Program-made: the position numbers and the translations under genes
DNA from: Phytophthora quininea
Taxonomy: Eukaryota > Oomycota > Peronosporomycetes > Peronosporales > Peronosporaceae
Assembly (NCBI GenBank): GCA_011947345.1
Contig: JAAVTG010000567.1
Location: 1 to 64,000 of the forward strand
Direction: 5' to 3'
Length of the DNA: 64,000 nt
Notes under the pieces: generated by a model
The model's input: only the letters and a program-made list of their open reading frames with translations
Told to the model about the DNA's origin: nothing
The model's database searches: none
Shown here: piece by piece, positions 32,303-42,606 of the stretch
Layout: every line of letters begins with the position of its first letter
Numbering within the stretch: position 1 is the first letter of the stretch

Positions 32303-32977
32303 ATGGCGTATGCGCGGGCTCAACTGGTGCGCGACGCGGGCTACGCCATGTCCCGCGGCGGGGCGCGCGGCTGGGGATGGTACCACCGCTCTCTGGCCAA
32401 GATGAACGCGCCTGAGGCGGCGCCCGTGGCCTACGACCACGTGGTGCCCACGCCCGCGCAGCCGCGACCCCGCGCCTTCCTGGACGTGAGCATCGGCGGT
32501 GCCAAGGCCGAGCGCATCGTAGTGGAGCTGGCCAAAGACATCGTGCCCAAGACGGCCAGCAACTTCCTCAAGATGTGCACGGACGGCTTCAAGTCGACGC
32601 TGGGCCAGGGCTCGTACCAGAACTCCAAGTTCCACAACGTGACCAAGGGCGTGTACCTCGTAGGCGGCGACGTGCTGACGGGCGACGGCACGGGCGGCCA
32701 CGCGGCGCTGGAGGCCAACAAGCGCTACTTCGACGACGAGAACTTTGCGCTGCAGTTCACGGAGGAAGGCGTGCTGGGCATGGCCAACGCCGGCGTCAAC
32801 AAGAACGCGTCGCAGTTCTTCATCTCGCTGGCGCCACTGCCGCACCTGAACGGCCGCAACGTGGCCTTCGGCAAGGTCGTGGAGGGCAAGAATGTGTTAA
32901 AGAGTATTGAGAGCGTCTACTGCGTGCAGAACAAGCCCCTCACGGACGTCGAGATCGTCAGCTGCGGTGTGCTGTAA
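32303..32977 (+). CDS. Cyclophilin-type protein with degenerate active site
   Basis: The ORF is intact at 224 residues. The N-terminus is basic and lacks acids (MAYARAQLVRDAGYAMSRGG), suggesting a mitochondrial presequence. The cyclophilin fold spans residues 55-224: VVELAKDIVPKTASNF, then KFHNVTKGVYLVGGDVL, GDGTGGHAAL, DDENFALQF, GVLGMANAGVNKNASQFF, NVAFGKVVEGKNVL and a final SCGVL. Against cyclophilin A the key residues are altered: Arg55 is Asn, Phe60 is Val, Met61 is Tyr, Gln63 is Val, Trp121 is His and His126 is Asn. Proline isomerase activity and cyclosporin binding are therefore unlikely, while the structural Gly-rich and MANAGxNxNxSQFF elements remain. It may act as a scaffold. There is no frame break nearby, so these changes are probably real. 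Confidence 0.88.
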   Translation: MAYARAQLVRDAGYAMSRGGARGWGWYHRSLAKMNAPEAAPVAYDHVVPTPAQPRPRAFLDVSIGGAKAERIVVELAKDIVPKTASNFLKMCTDGFKSTLGQGSYQNSKFHNVTKGVYLVGGDVLTGDGTGGHAALEANKRYFDDENFALQFTEEGVLGMANAGVNKNASQFFISLAPLPHLNGRNVAFGKVVEGKNVLKSIESVYCVQNKPLTDVEIVSCGVL

Positions 32978-33348
32978 GAGTGCAGCGTACTACAGGACAG
33001 GCAGATACAGAGGGCAGAACGCTGGCCGGTTGGACTAATAGAAACATGATGCGCGGCGGCGCTTTTGCTCACACTTGGCATGCTGCAGGTTTGAATACGA
33101 ATGGGAGCTTGATGACTTGACTTGCACTTCTGCTGGCTGGTTTCGTCGATGATGAACTCCATGACGTGGCAAGCGCGTTTCCTACAAATTCGTCACATAC
33201 TTCAGCTTCACCAACGCAGGTCACTTCAAGAAGATCAATTTCATTAACTCGTAAAATACCCACACGCATGAAAAAGAGGAAGAGCACCTACGTCCTCCTG
33301 CTCGTCACTACAGCCGCCTTGATCCTCTTCGGAACGCTTCATAGCAGC

Positions 33349-34959
33349 CTAGAACTGAGCCTCGGTGACACCGTGGCCCATCGTGTTGGTCGAAGACAGC
33401 CCGCCCGTGATGGTGTTCTGCATGGCATCCACCAGCTCGGTACCCGACCAGCCCTGGTGCTTGAGCGTCTCCACGCCCTCGTTACGCTCAGCGCGCTGCA
33501 CACCGTCGACGTACGCGAGCATGCCACGCTTGGCGTAGTCGCGGGCAAAGCGAGTGATGCCCAGCGAATCGCTGTGGAAACCTGCCAGAGTGATGAACAT
33601 CCAGCAGAAGCCGAGGCGACCCAGGTCCGTGATGAAGGTCTCGATCTCCTGGTCGCTCATGCCGGCGGCGTCCCAGTTGAAAGACGGCGACAGGTTGTAC
33701 GCCAGCATTTGGTGAGGGACCTTTGCCTTCACACCCTCGGCGAATGTGCGAGCAAGAGGCACGCCGGGCTTGGCCGTCTCCATCCAGATCAGGTCGGCGT
33801 ATTCGCCGTAGGCACGGCCACGGGCGATGCAGTACTCGACACCGCCGCGCACGCGGTAGTAGCCCTCGACCGTGCGGGCCAGGTCCCAGTCGAAGGCAAT
33901 ATTCACGCCAAGCGACTTGGCAAGAGACTGCATCTTGGGCATGCTCAGTTCCAGGCACTGAGCGTTCCATTTTGCCAGGGCATCCGAACGACCCGACTTT
34001 TCAGGGCTTCGCGGACAGCCTCCGGGTAGGTCATGGCGTGGGCACGCTTGTCCCAGTCGCCTTCACGGCCGGCGTGAGTGGCGTCAATGTACGACTCAAC
34101 ATTCAGGTTGGTGGCGCCGATGATGAAGGGGTGGTCGCGGCCGTCAATGTTGTTGTCCAGCAGCGTGGCCGCTTCGGCATCCGTGCGGGCCACAATAACC
34201 AGGGGCTGTTCAGGATGTCGGCCTGCAGCCGAGCAGCGATAAGGCGCTGGATGTGCTCCTGCACCGAGACCAGCACCTTGCCACCCATGTGGCCGCACTT
34301 CTTGGTGCCGGGCTTCTGGTCCTCGAGGTGAATGCCGGCGGCGCCGCGCTCGATGAACATCTTGGTCAACTTCATGACGGCCGTCAAGCCGCCGTGGCCC
34401 GTGTCAGCATCGGCGACAATGGGGCGCAGGAAGTCCGTGGGCGGCGTGCGGGCGCGCTCCTCGGCCGTCATGCGGCGACGAGCCTCGTACTGTTTGCGGT
34501 CGTGGAAGAGCTGCGCGCGGAAGAGCTGATCCACCTTATTGGGCACCGTGTCCATGGGGTAGTCGGCGACGTCGGGGCCCGGCTCGTTGGACGTGGAGGC
34601 CGTGGAGGACGACTGCCAGCCGCTGACGTACACGGTGGTCAGCGCCTGGGCCATCTGCGTCACTTGGATCGTGTCGAGCGCGCCGAACGTGTGCGAAGTC
34701 TTTTGCGCTTGCTGGAGCTCGCGCAGCATCTTGTAGAGCTTGCGCGACATCTGCGCGCCCTCGTTGGCGGCGGGCACCGTGCCCTGGAGCTTGACCACGT
34801 CCTCGGCGCCGTACGGGCGCTTGACGTACTGGAAACGGTCGCTCTTGAGGAAGGCCGCGGTCTCCTGCACGCGGCGCGAGTAGGCGCTCTCCTCGGCGCG
34901 CGGGTCATGCGAGCTCACGTGGCTGGCGATCTGGCTGATGCGGACGTGCGGGAGCTCAT
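33349..34959 (-). CDS. ICL1: Isocitrate lyase (frame-broken)
   Basis: This glyoxylate-cycle enzyme splits isocitrate into succinate and glyoxylate, allowing growth on lipids and acetate. The catalytic signature [11 protein letters not shown] is present. The barrel elements [42 protein letters not shown] and NLSPSFNWD follow in order, ending in GHGVTEAQF. About 538 residues, normal for eukaryotes. Frames change near 34910, 34204 (CCCC where CCCCC is needed, between NSP and LVIVART) and 33997. The ATG at 34959 ([14 protein letters not shown]) is the only methionine reaching the enzyme once the first shift is allowed. The stop is TAG at 33349; the frame beyond it stays open for 33 more codons. 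N-terminal Ser/Arg-rich sequence could be a targeting signal. Confidence 0.93.
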
Positions 34960-35859
34960 GGCTGTGGCTGTGGCGGGGCGGGGCACTTGCTCGGTGGGCG
35001 GCAAATTGGAAACTAAGGAGTCTCCTGAGCAAGCGAGCCAAAGCCAAAGATCAGCGCCGATGCGCGTGCGTCGCTTGGCGTAGAAAACGACGCGATTGGT
35101 GTACCGGTACACCACGCGCGACGTTTCGGACCTTGCGCGTCGGAATCGACGTTGAAGATGCTTTCCGAGACGCAAGTCAAATCATGCTGCCGCTTGCCGC
35201 GAGGCTCGACGACACCTGGCCGCCAAGCTGGCGCGGACAAGGTGTTTGCGTCTGCGTGGTTTGGCCAGCGGGTATTCTCGTGAAACCCAGGCGGCGAAAT
35301 GCAAGGCAACGGCGTCGACGCCGCTCGGTCACGGATGTTAAATAAGTGTGGGACGACAGTCGAGTCGAACGCAGCGGGTAGCAGGCTGAAGCTGCAATCA
35401 TCATCAGCCACAGGAAAGTGCCAGGAGGGCGAACGTCTCTGCTGAGAAGGAACAGCAAGCAGGGCAAGCTGTCCGCGGTCCTTGGCGGGGTACTCTTCAA
35501 CATCGTATGCACAAGCGAGCGTTGCTGTAGAAGGAGAATTCATGCCGGTGCTAGTCGAGTCTGCTCAAAGACGAGGAAGGCCATCGCGACATCATTTTCA
35601 TCCTGCGATCCAACCTTGATTGGACTCGAAAGCGGGCCTACTACGCGCAGCGATCGCTTGCTTCTGAACGATATCCTTGCAGCCCACGCCGACCAAGCAC
35701 AGCCGCCGGGACACCATTTCATCCTGATGCCGACACACTCTGCAAAACGGGTCCCAGCAACAACGTACAGAACGCAGCAGCTTTGCAAGCCGAAAGTCAG
35801 GACGGTCGCTGCATCCCAGCAGCTACTGCGCCCGTCTTGTCATTTCACTTCATTTCACT
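34960..35859. other. Long intergenic region with one possible small ORF
   Basis: It separates the divergent isocitrate lyase and the gene at 35860. Long overlapping frames exist on both strands and mostly look like noise. One plus-strand reading is more protein-like: from the ATG at 35542 (MPVLVES), then after a one-base shift LLKDEEGHRDIIFILRSNLD and WTRKRAYYAQRSLASERYP up to about 35780. No domain is recognised. It could be a small gene or a 5' exon. The rest must hold the lyase promoter and upstream control sites. Confidence 0.35.
35840..35855 (+). promoter_or_regulatory. Possible oomycete initiator (Inr/FPR-like)
   Basis: TCATTTCACTTCATTT lies four bases before the ATG at 35860. Oomycete core promoters use an initiator of TCAtTY type followed by a CAwTTT-like flanking element, and this agrees with that pattern. 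The very short distance to the ATG would give an almost leaderless mRNA, so the call is tentative. Confidence 0.35.
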
Positions 35860-36769
35860 ATGCCTCCGCCATCCAGGAACACCATCACGATTGGCGGTGC
35901 CTTCTCTCTTCCCAAGCCGACGACGCCGCCGCTCAAGCACGCCGCACGCCCCCGGATCTCACCGCCCACCACCGCGCGCAGTCTGTGGCCCAGAGCCTCG
36001 CGCCCCATTACGTCGCCGCGGATCTGGCCAGCATCCAGGCGCGCTCTCTCGCCCCGTAGACCAGCAACCGTTACGCGCACAAGACGTCGAGCGCCGCCAT
36101 GGCCAAGCGCCGCCAGAGCATCGAGGTGTTCCGGCTGCGGCTGCGCGAGACGGTCAACGAGGGCGAAGATGGCGACAGCGTCGACGGCAGCGCGCGCAGT
36201 CTGCTGAGTCTGCCGGAGCAGGAGGCCGTTGATGGAACGGACATGAAGCTGGAGGGAACCGGCAGCGACCGCAAGATGAAGAGGAAACACTCGACCAGGA
36301 GGCAGTCCAAGCCGCGAGTCAAGGAGCCGTCTGTCGAGGTAGATATCGATGGTCGCAGCCCCGTGGAGAGACACAAGCCAAGACTATTGGCAGCTTCCTC
36401 TTCGGGGACGGCAGTTCCAGGACGGTCCGCTGCAGCCTCGACGCGGCCGACAATGCGCTAGTGGAGATCGACATTGACGAGATCGATATCGACGATCTTC
36501 CACTCATCGAAGATATTGCCAAGCTGGATGACCACTTTGAAACCACAGGAGGGAACGGATCCTCCTCGTCGCTGCTTGGCCAGGAAGAGTCCGAGGCGAC
36601 GGATGCTGCAAAAGATGAGGAGGTGCCCAGGTCCATGCCCACGCCCTTGGGCCAGACCAAGGACTACTTGCGCGCGTCGCGACGAGTGGTGCTCGTCACG
36701 CGGCCGAGCCAACGGTACGCCCGCGTGTCGATTTTGCCTCTTGATGAGATCTTCAGCGTCTTGATCTAG
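35860..36769 (+). CDS. Hypothetical charged protein (frame-broken)
   Basis: No family recognised. It starts MPPPSRNTITIGGAFSLPKP, continues after a shift as VAQSLAPHYVAADLASIQAR, then MAKRRQSIEVFRLRLRETVN, a Lys/Arg-rich stretch (DRKMKRKHSTRRQSKPRVKE) that could be a nuclear signal, then KTIGSFLFGDGSSRTVRC, an acidic EIDIDEIDIDDLPLIEDIAK segment and a C-terminus ending LPLDEIFSVLI. Frames change near 35985, 36058 and 36382. A stop at 36057-36059 is not explained by a simple one-base loss, so the first part (to about 36056) might be a separate ORF, with the main gene starting at the ATG at 36099. Confidence 0.55.
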
Positions 36770-36774
36770 CTGCT

Positions 36775-38803
36775 ATGACTGTACAGGGATATCGAAATGT
36801 GGACGGAGCGGGCGACCAGCACGATGGTCCGGTCGACGGAGATCCACCAGCGACCGACACCGACAGGCGCACAGAGTCGACGGTGGGTACTCGAGTACAA
36901 GCCCGTCGTTAGTCATTCTGGCTGGCTCATTAAGCGCGGACACGTGGGTCTGCGCAACTTCAAGCGGCGGCTATTCTGCATCGTGGACAATGAACTGATT
37001 TACCACGATGCCCACGACGCTAATGAAGTGCGGGGCAGACTGGATTTGAACCGGAAGAGCACAGTGGAGTGCCTCTTGCACAGCGGCTTCAAGTTCGCGC
37101 AGGGCAGCTACAGCATGGTGCTTTACGCGATGGATAACCACGAGCGCGACGTCTGGATCCGCAAGCTGCAGGAGCACAACGTGGAGCTGCTACCCGAAGG
37201 CTCCAAGACGGCGAAGCTCATGAAGCAGAGCAGCGATAATTCCGACTCGGGACCGACGTTGTTTTCCGGGTGGCTACGCAAGCGTGGCCGCATGGTCAAG
37301 TCGACGAAGCGTCGGTGGTTCGAGCTCTCCAACACGACGCTGTCGTACTACGCGCACCCGCAGGGCGGCTCCAAGAAGGGCACCATTGACGTCTCCCATT
37401 CTCGCGCCTCGCCCGTAGACACCCTGAAGACGGGTGAACGACACAGTTTCCAGATCTGTACTCCAACTCGCAACTTGTTCCTGCACGCAGATAGTCAAGA
37501 AGAGCGCTCGCTTTGGCTGGCCGCCCTCGCCTCGGTGGGTGAAGGCGGCACCTCGGCGCAGTCAGGTGCGACAAATGGAAAATCCAACACAAATGAACCC
37601 ACGATCCCCACCAGTGCCTCCGAAATCGGAAAAATGTGCAAATGTGGCGCGCTGACGGAAGGTGGACCGACAGTCGATGGTGTATGTCGACGATGCATGT
37701 CTTCATTTATTACCAAGACCGAAGACGCCATGATGGACGTAGCGCGCGAGGTGCAGTTGCTATTGGCGTCTCCTTACTCGCCCGAGGGCTGCACGTCGTC
37801 AGCGTTTCTCAAGGAGCACACGGGCCGCCCAGTGTCTAATTCGACCGTGCGGGAGTTTATGACAGGTCTCTCCGACTATTTGATCCACAACCGGCTCAAG
37901 CAGCTACAGATGCTTGCGGGTGTTGTGCCACCGGGTGACAACGATGCAGAGGACAACGGTAGAACCAAGCAGAACGCTGCGGTGCCGCAGCAGGACGCTA
38001 CCGTGGTTAGTGAGATCACAAACGACATCCAGAAGATCGTCTACGAGCAGATCGAGGACCGAGTGTTCTTCCCTTTGTATCGAACGATCTCGGATAATGT
38101 GCGCGCACAGACGCGCGAGGATGCCAAAGTGCTCAAGGGCAAGATTGAGATTCTGCGCAGTAAGTCGCAGTCGTTCTTTGGCATCGGTCCTGACAGCGTG
38201 TCGCCGACGAAATGGGTCTCGGCTTGTGCCAAGCTCCGCGAGGTGGACAAGATGAGTCTGCCCTACATGAAGCGTGCGCAATTGCTTGCGGCGTGCAAGG
38301 ATATCTATGCAATCTTCCACACCGAGCACCCGACGCAGCCTCCGATGAGTGCGGACGCCTTCATCCCTGCTTTCATCTACGTGCTGATCCACTCGCGCCT
38401 GCGGGATCCAGTGGCGCTCAAGGAGATGATCACGTTCTTTGACGCCGGCAGCACGCAGGGCGAGATCGCCTATTTTGTGACGTGCTTGGAGATCGCTTTG
38501 GAGTACATCCGGTCGCTGCTAACGGCGTGCACTGTGGTGCTGTCGTCATCGCGAAAGCTAGGGATCGAGTTCTCCAAGCACTCCGAGTCGGACGTGGTGG
38601 TGGTGCACCGCCTGGTTCCTGGCGAGCAAGCGCAGCAAAGCGGAGCGATCAACGTCGGCGACGTGCTGGTGGCTGTCAACGGACTGCCCGTGTACGAGAT
38701 GGAGCTGACCGAGGTCGTCAAACTATGGCGCGGCGTGGACGGCGAGGCCGAGTTCTGCTTCCTGCCTATGAACGAGTATCTAAAGAAATATGGCGCGTCC
38801 TGA
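36775..38803 (+). CDS. PH-PH-VPS9-PDZ protein, putative Rab5-type GEF
   Basis: Start at 36775 (MTVQGYRNVDGAGDQHDG), reached through a one-base loss near 36893; from there the frame is intact, about 675 residues. Two PH domains follow: SGWLIKRGHVGLRNFKRRLF with DVWIRKL, then SGWLRKRGRMVKSTKRRWFE with RSLWLAALASV. A small CKCG..CRRC cysteine cluster comes next. The VPS9 region has WVSACAKLREVDKMSLPYMK and ADAFIPAFIYVLIHSRL; the aspartate and tyrosine of this motif drive nucleotide exchange on Rab5-like GTPases. The C-terminus is a PDZ domain (LGIEFSKHSESDVVVVHRL, INVGDVLVAVNGLPV). The likely job is activating an endosomal Rab at phosphoinositide-rich membrane and docking a partner through PDZ. 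The preceding gene's stop is only five bases away. Confidence 0.88.
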
Positions 38804-39135
38804 GCTGTCCAAACAACAGCAATCTTGTTGTTTCTCGTCGCTGATGGCAAAAGCGGCTGTAGTGCTCATTGTTGTGAGAGAGAAAAGGTTGTGGTGGCGT
38901 CTCCAAAATATATAAACTCCTTGAACTGTGTCAAGTCGGACTCTCATCCACCATGCTTCCGTACAGCCCCCAGATGGCGAGATATTCGCTTCGATGCAGA
39001 GCCATCTGCCCCACGACTTTCCTGGTCATCATCAATCCCGCCCATGAGGCAAGGGGCTTCTCTACGCTGAAGCCCCGTGCCCACAACCCAAAAGCGCTGA
39101 AGTGTTGCCACGACTCGTAGCGCCGACGTGCAGTC
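38804..39135. other. Intergenic region, no gene supported
   Basis: 332 bases lie between two plus-strand genes. Only short frames are open and none has a motif. An AATATATAAACT stretch at 38907-38918 is TATA-like and could serve the next gene. Confidence 0.4.
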
Positions 39136-40653
39136 ATGGCCGTCCGGAGCCTCTGGCCGATGCGCGGCAGCCGCTCGAAAAGCAAAGAGACTCAGGAAAA
39201 GCCGAGGGCGCCGTCGATGGTCTCGCCCGAGGAAGAAGCCAAGCCGTACCGACCGTCCTTGCTCGAGTTCTCGATCGACTCACAGACCCCGCAGCTCCCA
39301 GAGCTCGACGACAATCAGCAGGAGATGAGCAGGAGTTTCGTTCAACAGGACGTCGTCGAAGCTCATGATATCGTCCGAGTGATGACACCAATAAAAATTG
39401 GTGGGAAAGCACCACCACCACCACCACCGTCGCCAATGTTTTCAACAGCCACCTCCTTGGACCACTTTCGCTTCGGGGAAGACGTGGAGAAAACACAAGC
39501 ACAAATGATAAAGACGATACGGCAGAACCGACCTCTCCTGCCTCGGCAGCCTCGACGGCGACGTCGACGCCGTCAGTATCTCCGAGCAAGTCGTCGAAGA
39601 ATCCCGTTGCGTCCATATTCAGGACTTTTCGGATGCCATCATTTTCACTGGCGGTTCAAGGTCACCCCCAAAGGAGAGTGTGCCGTCGTCAAAGAGTGTT
39701 TTCCCGTCCTGGAAGCGCAAGTTTGCCTACGGCAGCAGCAAGAAAGCGTCGCCACCGAAGAAAAATTCGCCACTGAAGAAAGACTCGTCGCCAGCGTCAG
39801 CTCCTACAACTACCAGGCCGTCGTCGACGCTGTTGCCGTTTAATCCATGGAGGAGCAGCTCTTCTTCTGATAGTGGTCATTCCCAGTCGTCAACAACGTC
39901 CGGATTTTCGTTCCCAACAGTCAATTTGCTGTCGGGTTTGCCACCGCGCGAGGCTGCAGAGAACGCAATCAATAACTTGCATCACGTATGCCCCCACGGC
40001 GCAGATCGAGCACCACCGGCATTAACATTTCTCGAGGAAGCCCGTACGGCGAACTCGTCGTCGTGGACATCTTAAAAGCTCGAAAGCTGCTTGTTGACAG
40101 AGACGAAAGCGGCTCCGACCGTCCGTTCCGAGCAACAATGCAGCTTAGCGCGATGACTCGACGGACGACTCCTGCCAGTCGAGAGACTTTTATCGTAAAC
40201 GAGCGGTTCATCTTTTGGCTGCCGTGTTCGCCCAACACCGATCAGCGGACACTCGACATTTTTGTTCATGGCGGTGGCGATCGAGATCTCGGGGAGGTTC
40301 ACTTGTCGTTGTCAATTCCGATGAACGAGACTTTTGCAGACTGGTATCCCTTGGTGTGCCGTGGCGACGGCCACAAACACGGAGCTCTGAAAGTGGCACT
40401 GCGACGACTGGTTCTAACCTCGTCACCGATGCTGCAAGCTGGGAAGGAGTTATCTGCTCGCAAGCGTTGCTTGAGCTTTGACGACCAATATTTCTACAGC
40501 GACCTCCTTCCTGAACTGTGGAATTGTTTTCCACTTGCAGAGCCGAAAACCCCATCGACTCCGTTGACGCCAACGGAACCGATGGACAGCAATCAGCGAT
40601 TTATTAGCTACGACCCCAGTCTAGAGCCCGTGGTCCACCGAGACGTCTTCTGA
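39136..40653 (+). CDS. C2-domain protein (frame-broken)
   Basis: About 506 residues once three one-base losses (near 39500, 39660 and 39970) are allowed. The N-terminal 270 residues are Ser/Pro/Lys-rich with a hexaproline run (GGKAPPPPPPSP) and KSSKNPVASIFRTF and FPSWKRKFAYGSSKKASPPK basic patches. The C-terminal C2 domain begins GELVVVDILKARKLLVDRDE, then ETFIVNERFIFWLPCSP, TLDIFVHGGGDRDLGEVHL and WYPLVCRGDGHKHGALKVAL. This is the usual strand order, with a few acidic residues in the calcium loops (DRDESGSD, GGGDRD). It could bind membranes, with calcium or without. The remaining tail is LSFDDQYFYSDLLPELW and Pro/Thr-rich sequence. No catalytic domain is seen. Confidence 0.72.
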
Positions 40654-40914
40654 ACGTGTTCAATGTAATAGTAGCGTAGTAGCGTACAGGTCGAATGGAA
40701 GACCTCGCCAGTTAAGTAATGAAAGCATTTTCCAACACTATCGATCTGCAAAATTCCAGCAGCATGCGGACACGATGGGCTCCAACAGATCGAGTAAATA
40801 AAAAATTGGGCATGGAGGCGCCTTTGATTGTAAAAGCTTAGGTGAGCTACTAGTACGCTAATCCTCCTAGCCATCGTCTAACTACATAAGAGATGCAACG
40901 CGGACGCAGCACGT

Positions 40915-42432
40915 CTAGTACAGGCGCTTCTCGTACGTGTACAGCGAGTGCACGTTGCCCTCACGCTGAGCAGCAGGGGTACGGAGCTCGAAGCGGAGTT
41001 CGCCGTTGTGCAGCGCCGTGTGCACATTGTCGAGGCTGGTCTGGCCCAGGTCCTGCAGACCGTGCTTGATGCCCTGCTGCAGGTACGGCACGTACTTCAT
41101 CAGCGAGCCCTTGTCAACCACGGCACCGCTGACACCCTGCGCGACCTTGACGCTGGCCGAGTGAGCGAAGTAGCGCTTGGACGAGCCGTGCGACATCGCC
41201 TCAATGGAGCCCATGCCACGGTACTTCTTGAGACGAACGCCGTCCTGGAAGTAGTACTGGCCGGGGACTCCTCAGTGCCGGCGAAAAGCGAACCACATGA
41301 CGGCCGAAGCTCCGACAGTCAGAGCCTTGACGATGTGGCCCGAGCTGGCGATACCGCCGTCAGCAATGACGGGCACGCCGAACTGGCGAGCGTAGCGAGC
41401 AGTGTTGTACACAGCGCTGGCCTGGGCGCGGCCCACGGCGCAGACCTCCTGCGTCGTACAAATGGAACCGACACCCATGCCGACCTTGAGACCATCGGCA
41501 CCGGCGTCAATGAGACGCTTGCACTGCATGCGGGTGACGACATTTCCGCCGATCACGTCAATGTGCGGGTACGTGGCCTTGATCCACTTGATGAGGTCCA
41601 CCTGGAATGTCGAGTCGCCCTGCGACGAGTCAATGACGATGAGGTTGGCACCGGCCTTGACCAGCTCCGTGCAGCGGTCGCGGTCGTTGGGGCGCGTGCC
41701 GATGGCAGCACCGACCAGCAGCTGCTTGTTGGCGTCCTTGGAAGCGTGCGGGAAGTCGCGGTTCTTGACCAGATCGCGGCGCGAGATAAGCGACAGGAAC
41801 TCGCCCTTGGCGTTGACGATGGGCAGCTTGCCCTTCTTGCTCTCGCGCAGGATGCGGTTGGCCTCGGACAGCGACACGCCCTCGGGGGCGGTGATGAGGT
41901 TGGTGGACATGACTTCCTTGAGTTTGGTCTGGCGGTCCTCAATAAAGTCGATGTCGCGGTTGCTGACGATGCCCACGAGCACGCTGCCGACTTTGCCGGT
42001 CTCGGTGATGGGGATGCCGGCGAAGCCGAACTCGTTCTTGATGCGGTCCACGTCGGCCAGCGTGTCCTCCGGGGACAACACCTTGGGGTCGGTGATGAAG
42101 CCGTTCTTGAACTTCTTGACCAGGCGCACCTCCTTGACCTGCTCGTCCACTGTCATGTTGTAGTGGATGATGCCGATACCGCCGTGCAGCGCCATGCCGA
42201 TGGCCATGGCGTGCTCTGTGACCGTGTCCATGGGCGAGCTGACGAGCGGCAGGCGCAGCGAGATGTTGCGCGAGACCTTGGTCTCGAGCTTGACGGCGTC
42301 CACGCCAAAGTTGATGTGGCCCGGCATGAGGATCAGGTCGTCGTACGTGTAGCCTGCGCCCTGGTTCTTGTTCACGAAGATGTCGACAGCCGAGCGACCG
42401 TCCAGCAGCTCCTGGTCGATGGCGGCAGACAT
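40915..42432 (-). CDS. IMPDH: IMP dehydrogenase (small frame disturbance)
   Basis: It oxidises IMP to XMP with NAD, the committed step of GTP synthesis. About 506 residues; the usual length is 500-520. The TIM barrel has [31 protein letters not shown] and GGIGIIHYN. Two CBS domains are inserted ([19 protein letters not shown] to [14 protein letters not shown]). After them come [40 protein letters not shown] and the catalytic cysteine loop [18 protein letters not shown], then [17 protein letters not shown]. Near 41299 the sequence is disturbed over about 60 bases (three bases net missing within [18 protein letters not shown]) and the stop at 41272 is false. The flap GMGSIEAM and a normal C-terminus follow. 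The start ATG at 42432 faces the GMD gene. Confidence 0.95.
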
Positions 42433-42606
42433 GGCTCTAGTGCAGCAGGTATGAGGTCGGCTAGAGTGGTGGGGAGGAAATACCCAAGTGAAGGAAGTGT
42501 CGGTTCATGGCGTCGCGCCAGGCTCAGCAGCTCCAATGGTTTTCAGTTGCGAATTTCAGCCAATGAGAGGAGAGGACACCGCTGAGCCAATCGCTGCAAG
42601 TGAAAC
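42433..42606. promoter_or_regulatory. Divergent promoter with two CCAAT boxes
   Basis: 174 bases lie between the IMP dehydrogenase start (minus) and the GDP-mannose dehydratase start (plus). CCAAT occurs at 42560-42564 and 42587-42591, 27 bases apart and close to the GMD start. Both genes make nucleotide precursors or sugar nucleotides, so shared control is plausible but not shown. Confidence 0.5.

Noticed and set aside
32291..32845. 184-codon minus-strand ORF opposite the cyclophilin
   Set aside because: It has Arg/Val/His-rich shadow composition; the plus strand encodes a clear cyclophilin fold.
40948..42585. 545-codon plus-strand ORF opposite IMP dehydrogenase
   Set aside because: It is an antisense shadow. 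The GC-rich third positions of the IMPDH codons remove stops on the other strand, and the product is Val/Ala/Asp/His-rich with no motif.
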